Assembly: GCA_028698585.1 (NCBI GenBank)
Contig: JAQVWG010000003.1
Location: 124,416-157,228, forward strand
Length of the DNA: 32,813 bases
DNA from: Clostridia bacterium
GTDB lineage: Bacteria > Bacillota > Clostridia > Christensenellales > CAG-314
Direction of reading: 5' to 3'
Shown here: in pieces, positions 17,325 to 23,427 of the stretch
Layout: the number at the start of each line of letters is the position of its first letter
How positions within the stretch are numbered: the first letter of the stretch is position 1
Notes under the pieces: generated by a model
Seen by the model: the letters and a program-made list of their open reading frames with translations, nothing else
Database searches by the model: none
Told to the model about the DNA's origin: nothing
Translations under genes and position numbers: made by a program

Positions 17325-17945
17325 TTATTTTAGAAAATATCCTTGTTTATTACGCTCTATGCGATAACCCAACTCTTTAAGTAGTTGAATATGGCAACCA
17401 ATTGCCTTTCTACCTATAGAAACAGAGTATTGTTCTTTAATGGACGTAATTATTTCAGTCTGTGATTTAGGTTCGTTACTTAAAGCTCGTAACACCATAA
17501 TCGGAAATGCACTGTTTCCCCATTTTATAGTTTCTTCTACTTGTACATCCATTCCTTTGAGTGCTTCTTCAGGCAAGTTATCTTGATTGCAACAGTCAAA
17601 CTTATAATTGTCTGCATCACCGGAACACACAAATGAAAAATCATCTTCGAAGATAATGCAAATGTTATTTTCAAAAACACTTACAGTACAAATATCGTTT
17701 TCAAACTCATAGTTACCTTTAATGCAATATTCATCATCAGCAATATACTTAAGCAATTCTTCATTCAGTTTATCTACATTCGGCATATTACATTTTTTCA
17801 ACTGTGCAATACAGTATGATATGTCAATTTTAGAAATAATCTCTTTGCGAACAAATCTTTCAACTTCGGTACATGAAGAAAACTGTTTGATTTTTTCACC
17901 ATTTCCGGGTATTGTTTCATATTTACATCTATAAACATTTTTCAT
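17325..17945 (-). CDS. winged-helix DNA-binding protein, possible island regulator
   Basis: The 206-residue protein ends in a helix-turn-helix of the type found at the front of WYL regulators: SQTEIITSIKEQYSVSIGRK, then HIQLLKELGY and IERNKQGYFL. The first ~140 residues are acidic and Cys-containing ('FSFVCSGDADNYKFDCCNQD') and match nothing I recognise; they may be the ligand or partner domain. So the HTH is C-terminal, the reverse of WYL proteins. It has its own consensus promoter (18002-18030) with an inverted repeat between promoter and start, which suggests autoregulation. The ADP-ribosylglycohydrolase fusion follows 99 bases downstream on the same strand and may be its target. Confidence 0.7.
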   Translation of the reverse strand: MKNVYRCKYETIPGNGEKIKQFSSCTEVERFVRKEIISKIDISYCIAQLKKCNMPNVDKLNEELLKYIADDEYCIKGNYEFENDICTVSVFENNICIIFEDDFSFVCSGDADNYKFDCCNQDNLPEEALKGMDVQVEETIKWGNSAFPIMVLRALSNEPKSQTEIITSIKEQYSVSIGRKAIGCHIQLLKELGYRIERNKQGYFLK

Positions 17946-17958
17946 TTTCCCCTCTACA

Positions 17959-17976
17959 AATTATCGATAGATAATT
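17959..17976 (-). promoter_or_regulatory. candidate operator of the winged-helix gene
   Basis: AATTATC (17959-17965) and GATAATT (17970-17976) form a perfect 7-bp inverted repeat with a 4-base spacer. It lies just downstream of the predicted -10 box and before the start codon, where a bound repressor would block transcription. Confidence 0.45.
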
Positions 17977-18001
17977 AAATGTCGCATATTATTTTAATGA
18001 T

Positions 18002-18030
18002 ATTATACAACTTTTTTGGTTTAATTTCAA
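18002..18030 (-). promoter_or_regulatory. promoter for the winged-helix gene
   Basis: On the minus strand TTGAAA (18025-18030) is followed by a 17-base spacer and a perfect TATAAT (18002-18007). Confidence 0.8.
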
Positions 18031-18083
18031 CGAATTCTTAATGGCAATGAATATTATATATCAGATAATAAAAACACGCAAAT

Positions 18084-18119
18084 AACTCCGAGCTTTTATG
18101 ATTTGGAGTTGTTTTTTTT
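18084..18119 (+). terminator. orphan rightward terminator
   Basis: AACTCC (18084-18089) pairs with GGAGTT (18105-18110) and eight Ts follow (18112-18119). No plus-strand gene lies upstream of it. It either insulates the element from outside transcription or attenuates a leader transcript for the small gene at 18212. Confidence 0.7.
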
Positions 18120-18137
18120 GAAAAAATCTGTAACACA

Positions 18138-18190
18138 TACCCCGCCAAAAGCAGTTTTTCGTGGCTTTTAAGTGAAGGACAGTTTGTCCT
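18138..18190 (+). promoter_or_regulatory. structured leader motif, copy 1
   Basis: A 41-base block (18138-18178) begins TACCCCGCCAAAA, has a variable loop, then GTGGCT and AAGTGAAGG; GCCA pairs with TGGC. It is followed by a perfect AGGACA/TGTCCT hairpin (18176-18190) and, 22 bases later, by the small gene at 18212. The same block recurs at 20835-20875, again directly before a small gene. Conserved flanks with changed loops point to a functional RNA. I cannot match it to a named family. Confidence 0.65.
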
Positions 18191-18211
18191 ATCAACTTAG
18201 GAGCTAAAACA

Positions 18212-18370
18212 ATGCAAGAGTTTTCTGTTAAAAATAATCCGTCAGGACTTACAGTTCATATAAATGGCGTTCCACAAGCCGAGCTTATTCCACAAGAGAA
18301 TATTACCGTGGTAGCACAAGCATTGAATAAGTTAGTAGATAAACATTTTGGTAATAAACAGACAAAATAG
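18212..18370 (+). CDS. 52-residue conserved-looking small protein
   Basis: The short frame reads MQEFSVKNNPSGLTVHINGV, then PQAELIPQENITVVAQALNK, and ends with a Lys-rich tail. It has an AGGAG 8 bases before the ATG and good coding character: a beta hairpin followed by an amphipathic helix. There is no signal peptide or membrane segment. It is preceded by the 41-base leader motif shared with the phage gene at 20912, which ties it to the same element. Function unknown. Confidence 0.65.
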   Translation: MQEFSVKNNPSGLTVHINGVPQAELIPQENITVVAQALNKLVDKHFGNKQTK

Positions 18371-18495
18371 TACATTTTGCTATTTTTAAATAAATTATTA
18401 TATCACATTATATATGCCAATTCTTGTCATATTTATTAATAAAAAAAATTATGCCCGCATTTTGGTACATATTAAAAAATACCTGTCATATTCTC
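18371..18495. promoter_or_regulatory. repressor-gene upstream region with candidate operators
   Basis: TGTCATATT occurs twice (18425-18433 and 18484-18492), and GGTA/TACC flank an AT-rich core at 18464-18483. All lie just upstream of the LexA-type gene's promoter, where its own or another regulator could bind. No classical Firmicute SOS box (CGAAC-N4-GTTCG) is present. Confidence 0.35.
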
Positions 18496-18524
18496 TTGAC
18501 TTTAAAAAAATGAACCATTATAAT
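18496..18524 (+). promoter_or_regulatory. promoter of the LexA-like gene
   Basis: TTGACT (18496-18501), a 17-base spacer and a perfect TATAAT (18519-18524). A TTGT-N8-ACAA inverted repeat (18526-18541) overlaps the expected transcription start and could be an operator. Confidence 0.88.
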
Positions 18525-18574
18525 GTTGTTATCAAGGACAAAAGTTCGTGATACATAGAAATCGAGGTGATAAA

Positions 18575-19183
18575 ATGCGAAGTAAGAGTAACGATAAAAT
18601 GATTCGTATCGTTGAATACATTAACGACAAGTATTTTGACGAGAATTATATCCCTACAATGCAAGAAATTGCTGATTATATGGGTATGTCAAAAGGAAAT
18701 GTGTCAGATTATCTTAAAGAGATGTCCTCTCTTGGAATGATCGATATGAATGGTGGTTGGCGAAACCTTTCCACCAACAAGATTGACAAAGTATTGTCAG
18801 ATATATCTCGTGTTCCTATTGTTGGTAGTATTGCTTGTGGTACTCCTATGTTAGCCGAAGAAAATATTGATAGTTATTTGACAATATCAGGCTCTTTCTT
18901 GGGCCCCGGCAAGTATTTTGGTCTAAAAGCCACCGGTAACAGTATGATTAAAGCAAATATTAATGACGGAGATATTGTTATTGTTCGGCAACAGAACACA
19001 GCAAATGAAGGTGATATTATTGTTGCTTTGATAGACGATAAGGCTACACTAAAGCGTTATTATAAGGACACGCATAAACGTATGGTTAGGTTGCATCCGG
19101 AAAATGACGAAATGGAAGATATGTTTTATAAAAACGTTGCGATTCAAGGCATAGCGGTAAAAATAGTAAAGGACGCTATTTAG
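18575..19183 (+). CDS. LexA-like SOS/phage repressor
   Basis: The 202-residue repressor has an N-terminal winged helix ('PTMQEIADYMGMSKGNVSDY') and a C-terminal S24 self-cleavage domain. The cleavage site lies in SIACGTPMLAEEN: the canonical Ala-Gly is replaced by Ala87-Cys88-Gly89, as in many Clostridial LexA-type proteins. The catalytic Ser123 is in GNSMI and Lys156 in DDKATLK. DNA damage sensed through RecA should trigger cleavage and derepression. The start at 18575 is preferred because GAGG lies 7 bases before it; the longer frame from 18548 has no site. It is transcribed from the strong promoter just upstream and followed after 4 bases by its small partner. It may control the phage genes that follow. 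Confidence 0.92.
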   Translation: MRSKSNDKMIRIVEYINDKYFDENYIPTMQEIADYMGMSKGNVSDYLKEMSSLGMIDMNGGWRNLSTNKIDKVLSDISRVPIVGSIACGTPMLAEENIDSYLTISGSFLGPGKYFGLKATGNSMIKANINDGDIVIVRQQNTANEGDIIVALIDDKATLKRYYKDTHKRMVRLHPENDEMEDMFYKNVAIQGIAVKIVKDAI

Positions 19184-19187
19184 CAAA

Positions 19188-19457
19188 ATGAGTAGCAAAG
19201 TCAAATATGTTAAAACATATATAGATATCCTTGTAAAAATGAGAACGGACGGTACGTATATTCCAGTAAAAGTTCTTTGGGATAACCGTGAGTTCGAAAT
19301 AGACAAGATTGTCAAGATTAGTCAATCACCTCCGCAATATGTCGGAGCTGGTTGTACTATAAAATATTCGGTAATAATTGGTGGTCAAGATAAAACCCTA
19401 TACTTAGAAGATAGCCCCCGTAGGTGGTTTATCGAAAAGCCTGTTATACAATTTTAA
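19188..19457 (+). CDS. small SOS-operon partner protein
   Basis: The 89-residue protein starts 4 bases after the LexA-like stop without a strong site of its own, so it is probably translationally coupled. It has a beta-rich pattern ('YVKTYIDILVKMRTDGTYIP', 'REFEIDKIVKIS', 'TIKYSVIIGG') ending in an aromatic segment (RRWFIEKP). This resembles a small protein family that in Clostridia accompanies LexA and a Y-family (UmuC/ImuB-like) polymerase. No polymerase gene is present here, so the SOS mutagenesis module would be incomplete. Function remains unproven. Confidence 0.65.
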   Translation: MSSKVKYVKTYIDILVKMRTDGTYIPVKVLWDNREFEIDKIVKISQSPPQYVGAGCTIKYSVIIGGQDKTLYLEDSPRRWFIEKPVIQF

Positions 19458-19479
19458 TAAATTCGGAGGTGATTTTTGA

Positions 19480-19668
19480 ATGGTAAGAAGTTTTTTCTGC
19501 TCAAAATGCGGAAAAGAAAACAAGAATGTAGTAGTTGAAGATGATAAGGCGGAATTCGTATGCGACGAATGTGGTTTTGCTCACGAAATCATATTTAACG
19601 ATAATTTGGAGTTCACCTCTGAAGAATTAGCGGAGCTACAAAAACTTAACTCAGTTGCTAATGCCTAA
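19480..19668 (+). CDS. small zinc-ribbon protein
   Basis: The 62-residue protein has two CxxC knuckles, 'FFCSKCGKEN' and 'FVCDECGFAHE', separated by about 20 residues, forming a single zinc ribbon. An acidic helix follows ('FTSEELAELQKLNSV'). A full GGAGGTGAT site precedes the ATG. It lies at the start of the run of small phage-like genes and might bind nucleic acid or a polymerase. The exact partner is unknown. Confidence 0.7.
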   Translation: MVRSFFCSKCGKENKNVVVEDDKAEFVCDECGFAHEIIFNDNLEFTSEELAELQKLNSVANA

Positions 19669-19692
19669 TAGCAACTAAAAAGAAAAATGGCA

Positions 19693-19768
19693 GGTCAATA
19701 GCGTAACGTTCTACGTGATGGGAGTTCCCAACCCTCACAATGTAGTTGTTAAATACCCGTGATTTGAC
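19693..19768 (+). promoter_or_regulatory. long nested leader hairpin before the Com-like gene
   Basis: Five helices nest in perfect order: GTCAA (19694-19698)/TTGAC (19764-19768); TAAC (19704-19707)/GTTA (19748-19751); and CTAC (19711-19714)/GTAG (19742-19745). Inside these are GTGA (19715-19718)/TCAC (19735-19738) and TGGG (19719-19722)/CCCA (19727-19730), closed by a 4-base loop. It ends just before the AGGAGG site of the downstream gene, so it can influence that gene's translation. Confidence 0.7.
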
Positions 19769-19791
19769 TAGGGAAAAGGAGGATTATAAGT

Positions 19792-19974
19792 ATGACGTTA
19801 AAACCAATTACTTGTCCTCAATGCGGGAAAATACTGTGTCGAGCAAAAGTTGGCAGCGAAGTAGAAGTTCATTGTCACGCTTGCAGAATAGACGTAAAAG
19901 GAACAGTAGATCCGGACGGTGGCGTCCACGCATTGCCGCTTGTGATAAAGACTTCGAGTAAAAAGGCGAAGTAA
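19792..19974 (+). CDS. Com-like zinc-finger protein, possible translational regulator
   Basis: The 60-residue protein has the layout of phage Mu Com: ITCPQCGKILCRAKVGSEVE followed by VHCHACRID. That is CxxC, a 'K.L.+A' helix, a beta strand, and a second CxxC. Mu Com binds RNA and opens a hairpin that hides a ribosome binding site. A strong AAAGGAGG site precedes the ATG, and the gene's own leader (19693-19768) is an elaborate hairpin, so autoregulation is plausible. The C-terminal tail is basic (KTSSKKAK). Frames on the opposite strand here are shadows. RNA binding is inferred from family resemblance. Confidence 0.7.
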   Translation: MTLKPITCPQCGKILCRAKVGSEVEVHCHACRIDVKGTVDPDGGVHALPLVIKTSSKKAK

Positions 19975-20032
19975 AAAGCAAGTGTAAAACATAGGTACAC
20001 AAAAAAAATAAATATTATTGAGAAACGGAAGA

Positions 20033-20155
20033 CTGAACTGGGCATACCATATGGTTACAAAATCGCTCTTATGAGTGCTATCTGTTTCAAAAATTGTTGA
20101 TGTCTTGCATAAAAGCAGACAGTAAAGTTGGCTGAACTTGGCATACCCTTGCGGT
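20033..20155 (+). repeat. two copies of a GAACT-GGCATACC motif, possible ncRNA
   Basis: CTGAACTGGGCATACC (20033-20048) and CTGAACTTGGCATACC (20132-20147) differ at one base and lie 99 bases apart. Each is followed by a small hairpin made by the ACC of the motif and a GGT, then by GTT-A/G-N-AAATC-like sequence. No gene lies in 19975-20390, and a terminator follows at 20177. This suggests a ~200-base untranslated RNA or two protein-binding sites. Confidence 0.6.
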
Positions 20156-20176
20156 TGAAATCAGAATCATTAGGAG

Positions 20177-20237
20177 CCCTGACAATAGACTTAGGTCACA
20201 TTATATGGTGATTAGTCTATTGCTGGGGTTCTTTTTT
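20177..20237 (+). terminator. terminator 1 before the sigma-like gene
   Basis: CAATAGACT (20183-20191) pairs perfectly with AGTCTATTG (20214-20222), extended by GCCC/GGGG outside, and seven Ts follow. The loop region carries TTAGGTCAC, also found in the next terminator. Confidence 0.82.
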
Positions 20238-20260
20238 TATACCCTAAAATAGTCTTTTTG

Positions 20261-20301
20261 CCCCGATGGCAGTGATTTAGGTCACGCTGTCGGGGTTTTT
20301 T
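20261..20301 (+). terminator. terminator 2 before the sigma-like gene
   Basis: CCCCGA (20261-20266) pairs with TCGGGG (20290-20295), with GTGA/TCAC inside, and six Ts follow. Its loop again contains TTAGGTCAC (20277-20285), suggesting it is a duplicate of terminator 1. Confidence 0.85.
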
Positions 20302-20317
20302 ATTGCCATCTAAAAAT

Positions 20318-20383
20318 CTTTTCCCCACAGCGATTTCTTAACAAAAAAATCGCTCGCACCCAATGGGCGTAACCGGGGAAAGG
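20318..20383 (+). promoter_or_regulatory. three-way-junction leader hiding the ribosome binding site
   Basis: A 9-bp outer stem (CTTTTCCCC, 20318-20326, with GGGGAAAGG, 20375-20383) encloses two hairpins: AGCGATTT/AAATCGCT (20329-20336 with 20347-20354) and CCC/GGG within CGCACCCAATGGGCG (20355-20369). The outer stem buries the GGAAAGGA site of the gene starting at 20391, so folding should repress its translation. Confidence 0.72.
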
Positions 20384-20390
20384 AAAAAAG

Positions 20391-20834
20391 ATGCAAAGAC
20401 TATTTACAGTCATTATTGACGAAAACAACGAAGAAAAGACTATTCATGCTTGGGTAGATGACCAAACTGCAGCAGTATTAAAAACTGTTGATGAAGCAAC
20501 ACGGCATCAATATATAGTTGATGAACACGAAATGGATCTAATTAGTCGTAAAGAAACACGTAGACATCAGTCATTGGAAGCATCAACAGATAATGGATTT
20601 GATATTGCAGATGAAAGTCCGTCAGTAGAAGAAAATATTATTGCTGCGGAAATGTCTAAAGATATCTCAAACGCATTGTCTTGTTTGACGGAAAAGCAAC
20701 TTGAAATATTGAAATTAGTAGTATTTGAAAAAATGGGGTTTCGCGAAATAGGCAGAAAACTGGGATTAAACAAAGACACTGTAAGCGAACATTATTATAC
20801 CGCGATAAAAAAACTTAAAAATTTTTTAGAATAA
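20391..20834 (+). CDS. sigma-70 region 4-like regulator
   Basis: The 147-residue protein has an acidic N-terminal half and a C-terminal sigma region 4-type helix-turn-helix. The latter runs from 'SCLTEKQLEILKLVVFEKM' through 'FREIGRKLGLNKDTVSEHYY' to a final basic helix 'IKKLKNF'. No region 2 is seen, so it is a sigma-like activator of the kind found on phages and mobile elements rather than a complete sigma factor. It follows two terminators and a leader that sequesters its ribosome binding site, implying tight control. It may switch on the genes to its right. Confidence 0.82.
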   Translation: MQRLFTVIIDENNEEKTIHAWVDDQTAAVLKTVDEATRHQYIVDEHEMDLISRKETRRHQSLEASTDNGFDIADESPSVEENIIAAEMSKDISNALSCLTEKQLEILKLVVFEKMGFREIGRKLGLNKDTVSEHYYTAIKKLKNFLE

Positions 20835-20891
20835 TACCCCGCCAAAACGCCTTTCTCGTGGCTACTAAGTGAAGGGTGTAAAAATTCCTTC
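20835..20891 (+). promoter_or_regulatory. structured leader motif, copy 2
   Basis: The 41-base block of 18138-18178 recurs at 20835-20875: identical first 13 bases, GTGGCT and AAGTGAAGG, with a changed 10-base loop. GAAGG (20871-20875) then pairs with CCTTC (20887-20891), replacing the AGGACA/TGTCCT stem of copy 1. It begins at the sigma-like gene's stop codon and ends 20 bases before the next ATG. Confidence 0.68.
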
Positions 20892-20911
20892 AAAATGGAG
20901 GCAAAGCAAAA

Positions 20912-21208
20912 ATGACATTAGCAGAAATTAGAGAAGACTTAAAAGATGTCAGATACTACTACAACCGCAAAAAAATGTTTGATGAAGCAAGTCAAAGTGT
21001 TGGTAAGAGTTCTGTCATTGATAAGGTTTTGAAGTACAACGACGTTATAAGGACAGCTCCACCTATGTATTACGACTTGTATGTATGCTTGTATATCAAG
21101 AACCATACGCAAGAATCGTTGTCAAATGAACTGGGTTATACGCCGGAGTACGTTCAAATGCTAAATAAAAAGCTTTTGTTGTTTTTGCAAAAAAGCCTAT
21201 CAAATTAA
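20912..21208 (+). CDS. small HTH protein, sigma region 4/ArpU-like
   Basis: The 98-residue protein has a charged N-terminal helix ('AEIREDLKDVRYYYNRKKMF') and a C-terminal helix-turn-helix ('QESLSNELGYTPEYVQMLNK') resembling sigma region 4 or ArpU-type phage late regulators. GGAGG lies before the ATG, and the conserved 41-base leader precedes it. The sigma-like protein is directly upstream, so the pair probably forms a regulatory cascade. DNA binding is inferred from the fold pattern only. Confidence 0.65.
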   Translation: MTLAEIREDLKDVRYYYNRKKMFDEASQSVGKSSVIDKVLKYNDVIRTAPPMYYDLYVCLYIKNHTQESLSNELGYTPEYVQMLNKKLLLFLQKSLSN

Positions 21209-21222
21209 AGGAGAAAAGGCAA

Positions 21223-21465
21223 ATGGATAAACCAGAAATCGCAAAGCTGACAGATAACGTGTATCGGACCAAAGACTACATAGTCAAGCAAGTAATCTAC
21301 GTTCTTATGAACATTGAAGAAAACAATGCCGTGGTTAGTGTTGATGCGTTTTACAGACGGACGATTGTGCGTGATTGTCATTATTTGATGCAGTACGAAA
21401 AGCGTAAGCACATTGACGGCAAGCGTCTTCCCTCAAATATGTATGTTCGCACGTATGTGGACTAG
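21223..21465 (+). CDS. 80-residue hypothetical phage protein
   Basis: The basic protein has a helical start ('DNVYRTKDYIVKQVIYVLMN'), then 'VDAFYRRTIVRDCHYLM' and a Lys/Arg-rich C-terminus ('KRKHIDGKRLPSNMYVR'). An AAAGGAG site precedes the ATG, and it starts 14 bases after the HTH gene. Charge and position suggest nucleic-acid binding, but no family is recognised. Confidence 0.6.
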   Translation: MDKPEIAKLTDNVYRTKDYIVKQVIYVLMNIEENNAVVSVDAFYRRTIVRDCHYLMQYEKRKHIDGKRLPSNMYVRTYVD

Positions 21466-21696
21466 CATATAAAACCGATCTTAACCCAAACGGCACTTTA
21501 TAACCGATAAACTAGCGTGAAATTTCGTAAAGGTGGCCACCTACGCTACATATCGCAGGAAACGGAATGTTTCAATTAAGCCGACGGGTGCAGATAAATT
21601 ACAACTTAATATCTCATTTTCGCTTTGCTAACGGCAACACGGGCAACAAAAACTATTTTTTGGCTGGGACAGCGGCTTGACGGTCAAGGAGAAAAC
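21466..21696 (+). other. 231-base structured intergenic region
   Basis: No gene is seen. A hairpin at 21513-21548 has TAGCGT/ACGCTA arms around the 12-base palindrome AGGTGGCCACCT. Further on, GCCG (21580-21583) can pair with CGGC (21632-21635). A TTGAC-GGTCAA hairpin sits next to the AAGGAG site of the following gene. It may be another structured leader of the phage module. Confidence 0.5.
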
Positions 21697-21930
21697 ATGC
21701 CTAATTTTTTTAGACGTTGGGTAACACCAAGTAAAAGAGCAAAGAGTTACGCCCAAGAGCGTAAAGCAAAGGTACATCAGCACGGTCCTAAGGAAGGTAA
21801 AGATTTGACCGATTACGAAGCAGGTATTCGTTCCGGTTATTTGCAATGCCAGACCGACCATGCAGGTATCTACAATTACAAAAAGCAAAAGGCTGCCGAA
21901 GGTAAAACGGCGCCAAAGAAATCTAAGTAA
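21697..21930 (+). CDS. 77-residue basic hypothetical phage protein
   Basis: The start at 21697 is preferred because CAAGGAG lies 7 bases before it; the longer frame has no site. The product is rich in Lys and Arg, with 'FFRRWVTPSKRAKSYAQERK' at the front and 'DYEAGIRSGYLQCQTDHAG' in the middle, and ends in a Lys-rich tail. There is no membrane segment. It lies 18 bases before the putative ssDNA-binding gene in what looks like the phage replication module. A DNA-binding role is possible but unproven. Confidence 0.65.
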   Translation: MPNFFRRWVTPSKRAKSYAQERKAKVHQHGPKEGKDLTDYEAGIRSGYLQCQTDHAGIYNYKKQKAAEGKTAPKKSK

Positions 21931-21948
21931 AAGGAGAACAAACAAATT

Positions 21949-22290
21949 ATGAATCAAAATCTTTATGTGGAAAGAGAGCCTTACGAGGCTAAAGGCAAAA
22001 CGTATTTTTCGCACTATATCAAGGGCAATATCAGAGGCACGGATGTAAAAATCTTGCTTGCTCCTCCCGATAACGGCGGCTATACGGTTTTAGATATAGT
22101 CTATAACGGTGAAAACACAGCAGACTTTATTGTCAAGCCTTTTGAGATGAAGAACGATGCCGGCGAAACCATTAAGGGTAACACCTATTCTGTTCAGTCA
22201 ATCGATAAGGAAACGGGTGAAATCTACGAATGCGCAGTTAAGCCGCTTCGCAACTCGGATAAAAACCTACTCAAAATGCTTTTGAAATAA
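21949..22290 (+). CDS. putative phage ssDNA-binding protein
   Basis: The 113-residue protein has a beta-barrel-like pattern ('KTYFSHYIKGNIRGTDVKIL', 'GYTVLDIVYN', 'GNTYSVQSIDKETGEIYE') and a short C-terminal helix ('SDKNLLKML'). Size, strand pattern and position, between small early genes and the virion block, fit a filamentous-phage gene V-type protein that coats single-stranded genomes. Sequence identity to a named family could not be checked. AAAGGAG precedes the ATG and a terminator follows 11 bases after the stop. An unrelated conserved phage protein is the alternative. Confidence 0.55.
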   Translation: MNQNLYVEREPYEAKGKTYFSHYIKGNIRGTDVKILLAPPDNGGYTVLDIVYNGENTADFIVKPFEMKNDAGETIKGNTYSVQSIDKETGEIYECAVKPLRNSDKNLLKMLLK

Positions 22291-22301
22291 AGCGTAAAAA
22301 C

Positions 22302-22334
22302 AAATACGGCTTGCATAACGTAAGCCGTATTTTA
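22302..22334 (+). terminator. terminator between replication and virion blocks
   Basis: AAATACGGCTT (22302-22312) pairs perfectly with AAGCCGTATTT (22322-22332) around a 9-base loop and continues into TTAT. Partial termination here could set the ratio of ssDNA-binding protein to virion proteins. Confidence 0.8.
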
Positions 22335-22356
22335 TCTTAAAAAAGGAGAATTTTAT

Positions 22357-23409
22357 ATGAAAAAATCAATAATAGCAATAATCTCAATAGCACTTGTTCT
22401 TGCTGTCGGATTAAGCGTAATCGGTGTCGGTTCTCAAGGTTTTTCAAATTGGGATACTAACACTTGGTTCAATAAAGAAAGTGAGTCTGAAGAAACGACA
22501 GAGGCTATTGATACGTTTGGTGACGTTGAGTTTACACCGTCAAACTCGAACTTTGTATCTTTAAGCGTAAGTCGTCCTTTGGCTATGGCAGCAGCATCTG
22601 GCTATAGCAAATCTGTTTCATTAACGGCAACCGTTTTACCGCTTGATGTACCCGACAAATCAGTTGATTGGTATATTGCGTGGTCGGATGAAAGCGTTAC
22701 GGCTACTTTGTCAGATTATGCAACAGTCACACCTACATCAGACGGATCCCTAACTGCAACAGTAACGTGCTATCAATCGTTTAATGACGATATCGTTGTT
22801 ACCGTTGTAACTCGTGTTGGCGGTATGTCTGCAAGTTGTTTGGTGACTTATGTTGGCGCACCGGAAAGCGTTTCGATTGTTGGTAATGGAGTATCAACTA
22901 CTGCTCATAGTGGAATTGGTTCATATTATGCACTTCCTACAGGTGGTTCATATACCTTCGATTTATCTGTTGATAATGGCTTCGGCGATGTTCGTACAGC
23001 TTGTAATTATACCTACACTGTTTCGGCTGAAGGAAACATAATTACGCAAGATAGAAAGTATAACGGAACTACCGGCGTAAACACTTATGTTGACGGCACT
23101 CAAGAAACGCTTGCGATCAAGGATATTACCAAGGTTACGAGCTATATTTCCAATGCGTACGAGTGTTCATTGTCTGGCACTACGTTGACAATTACTTCTA
23201 ATGCAACGCTAACAGGTTACTATTCGTCATCGACGAGAACTGGTCAGATGGTTACTTATTACGACAGTTTTACCTCGTTTGAGAATGACAACTGGTATTA
23301 CTACGTTACCGTTACAGAAACAAACAGCGGAGCAAGTCAAACTATTAAGTTCCGTCCTATCGCATCTGTAGCAAGTGTTTCGTTAAGTCAAGTCACAATC
23401 GGCATGTAA
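22357..23409 (+). CDS. secreted Ig-like virion-type protein A
   Basis: The 350-residue protein has a signal peptide or N-terminal membrane anchor (KKSIIAIISIALVLAVGLS). Two beta-sandwich regions follow, the first resembling bacterial Ig-like group 2 domains ('SVSLTATVLPLDVPDKSVDW', 'VTPTSDGSLTATVTCYQSF', 'MSASCLVTYVG'). It ends 'VSLSQVTIGM' without a sorting signal. It shares the same layout and many residues with the next gene, so the pair arose by duplication. AAGGAG precedes the ATG. It sits at the head of the virion block, so a structural or receptor-binding coat protein is inferred. Confidence 0.7.
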   Translation: MKKSIIAIISIALVLAVGLSVIGVGSQGFSNWDTNTWFNKESESEETTEAIDTFGDVEFTPSNSNFVSLSVSRPLAMAAASGYSKSVSLTATVLPLDVPDKSVDWYIAWSDESVTATLSDYATVTPTSDGSLTATVTCYQSFNDDIVVTVVTRVGGMSASCLVTYVGAPESVSIVGNGVSTTAHSGIGSYYALPTGGSYTFDLSVDNGFGDVRTACNYTYTVSAEGNIITQDRKYNGTTGVNTYVDGTQETLAIKDITKVTSYISNAYECSLSGTTLTITSNATLTGYYSSSTRTGQMVTYYDSFTSFENDNWYYYVTVTETNSGASQTIKFRPIASVASVSLSQVTIGM

Positions 23410-23427
23410 GCCAAAGGAGAAATTAGT

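Noticed and set aside
18138..18190. Leader motif as a known riboswitch
   Set aside because: I could not match its conserved blocks to any named riboswitch, so it is left unnamed.
19679..19770. Small SRP RNA or tRNA-like RNA at the Com-like leader
   Set aside because: The nested helices are clear, but SRP loop signatures and tRNA arms are absent.
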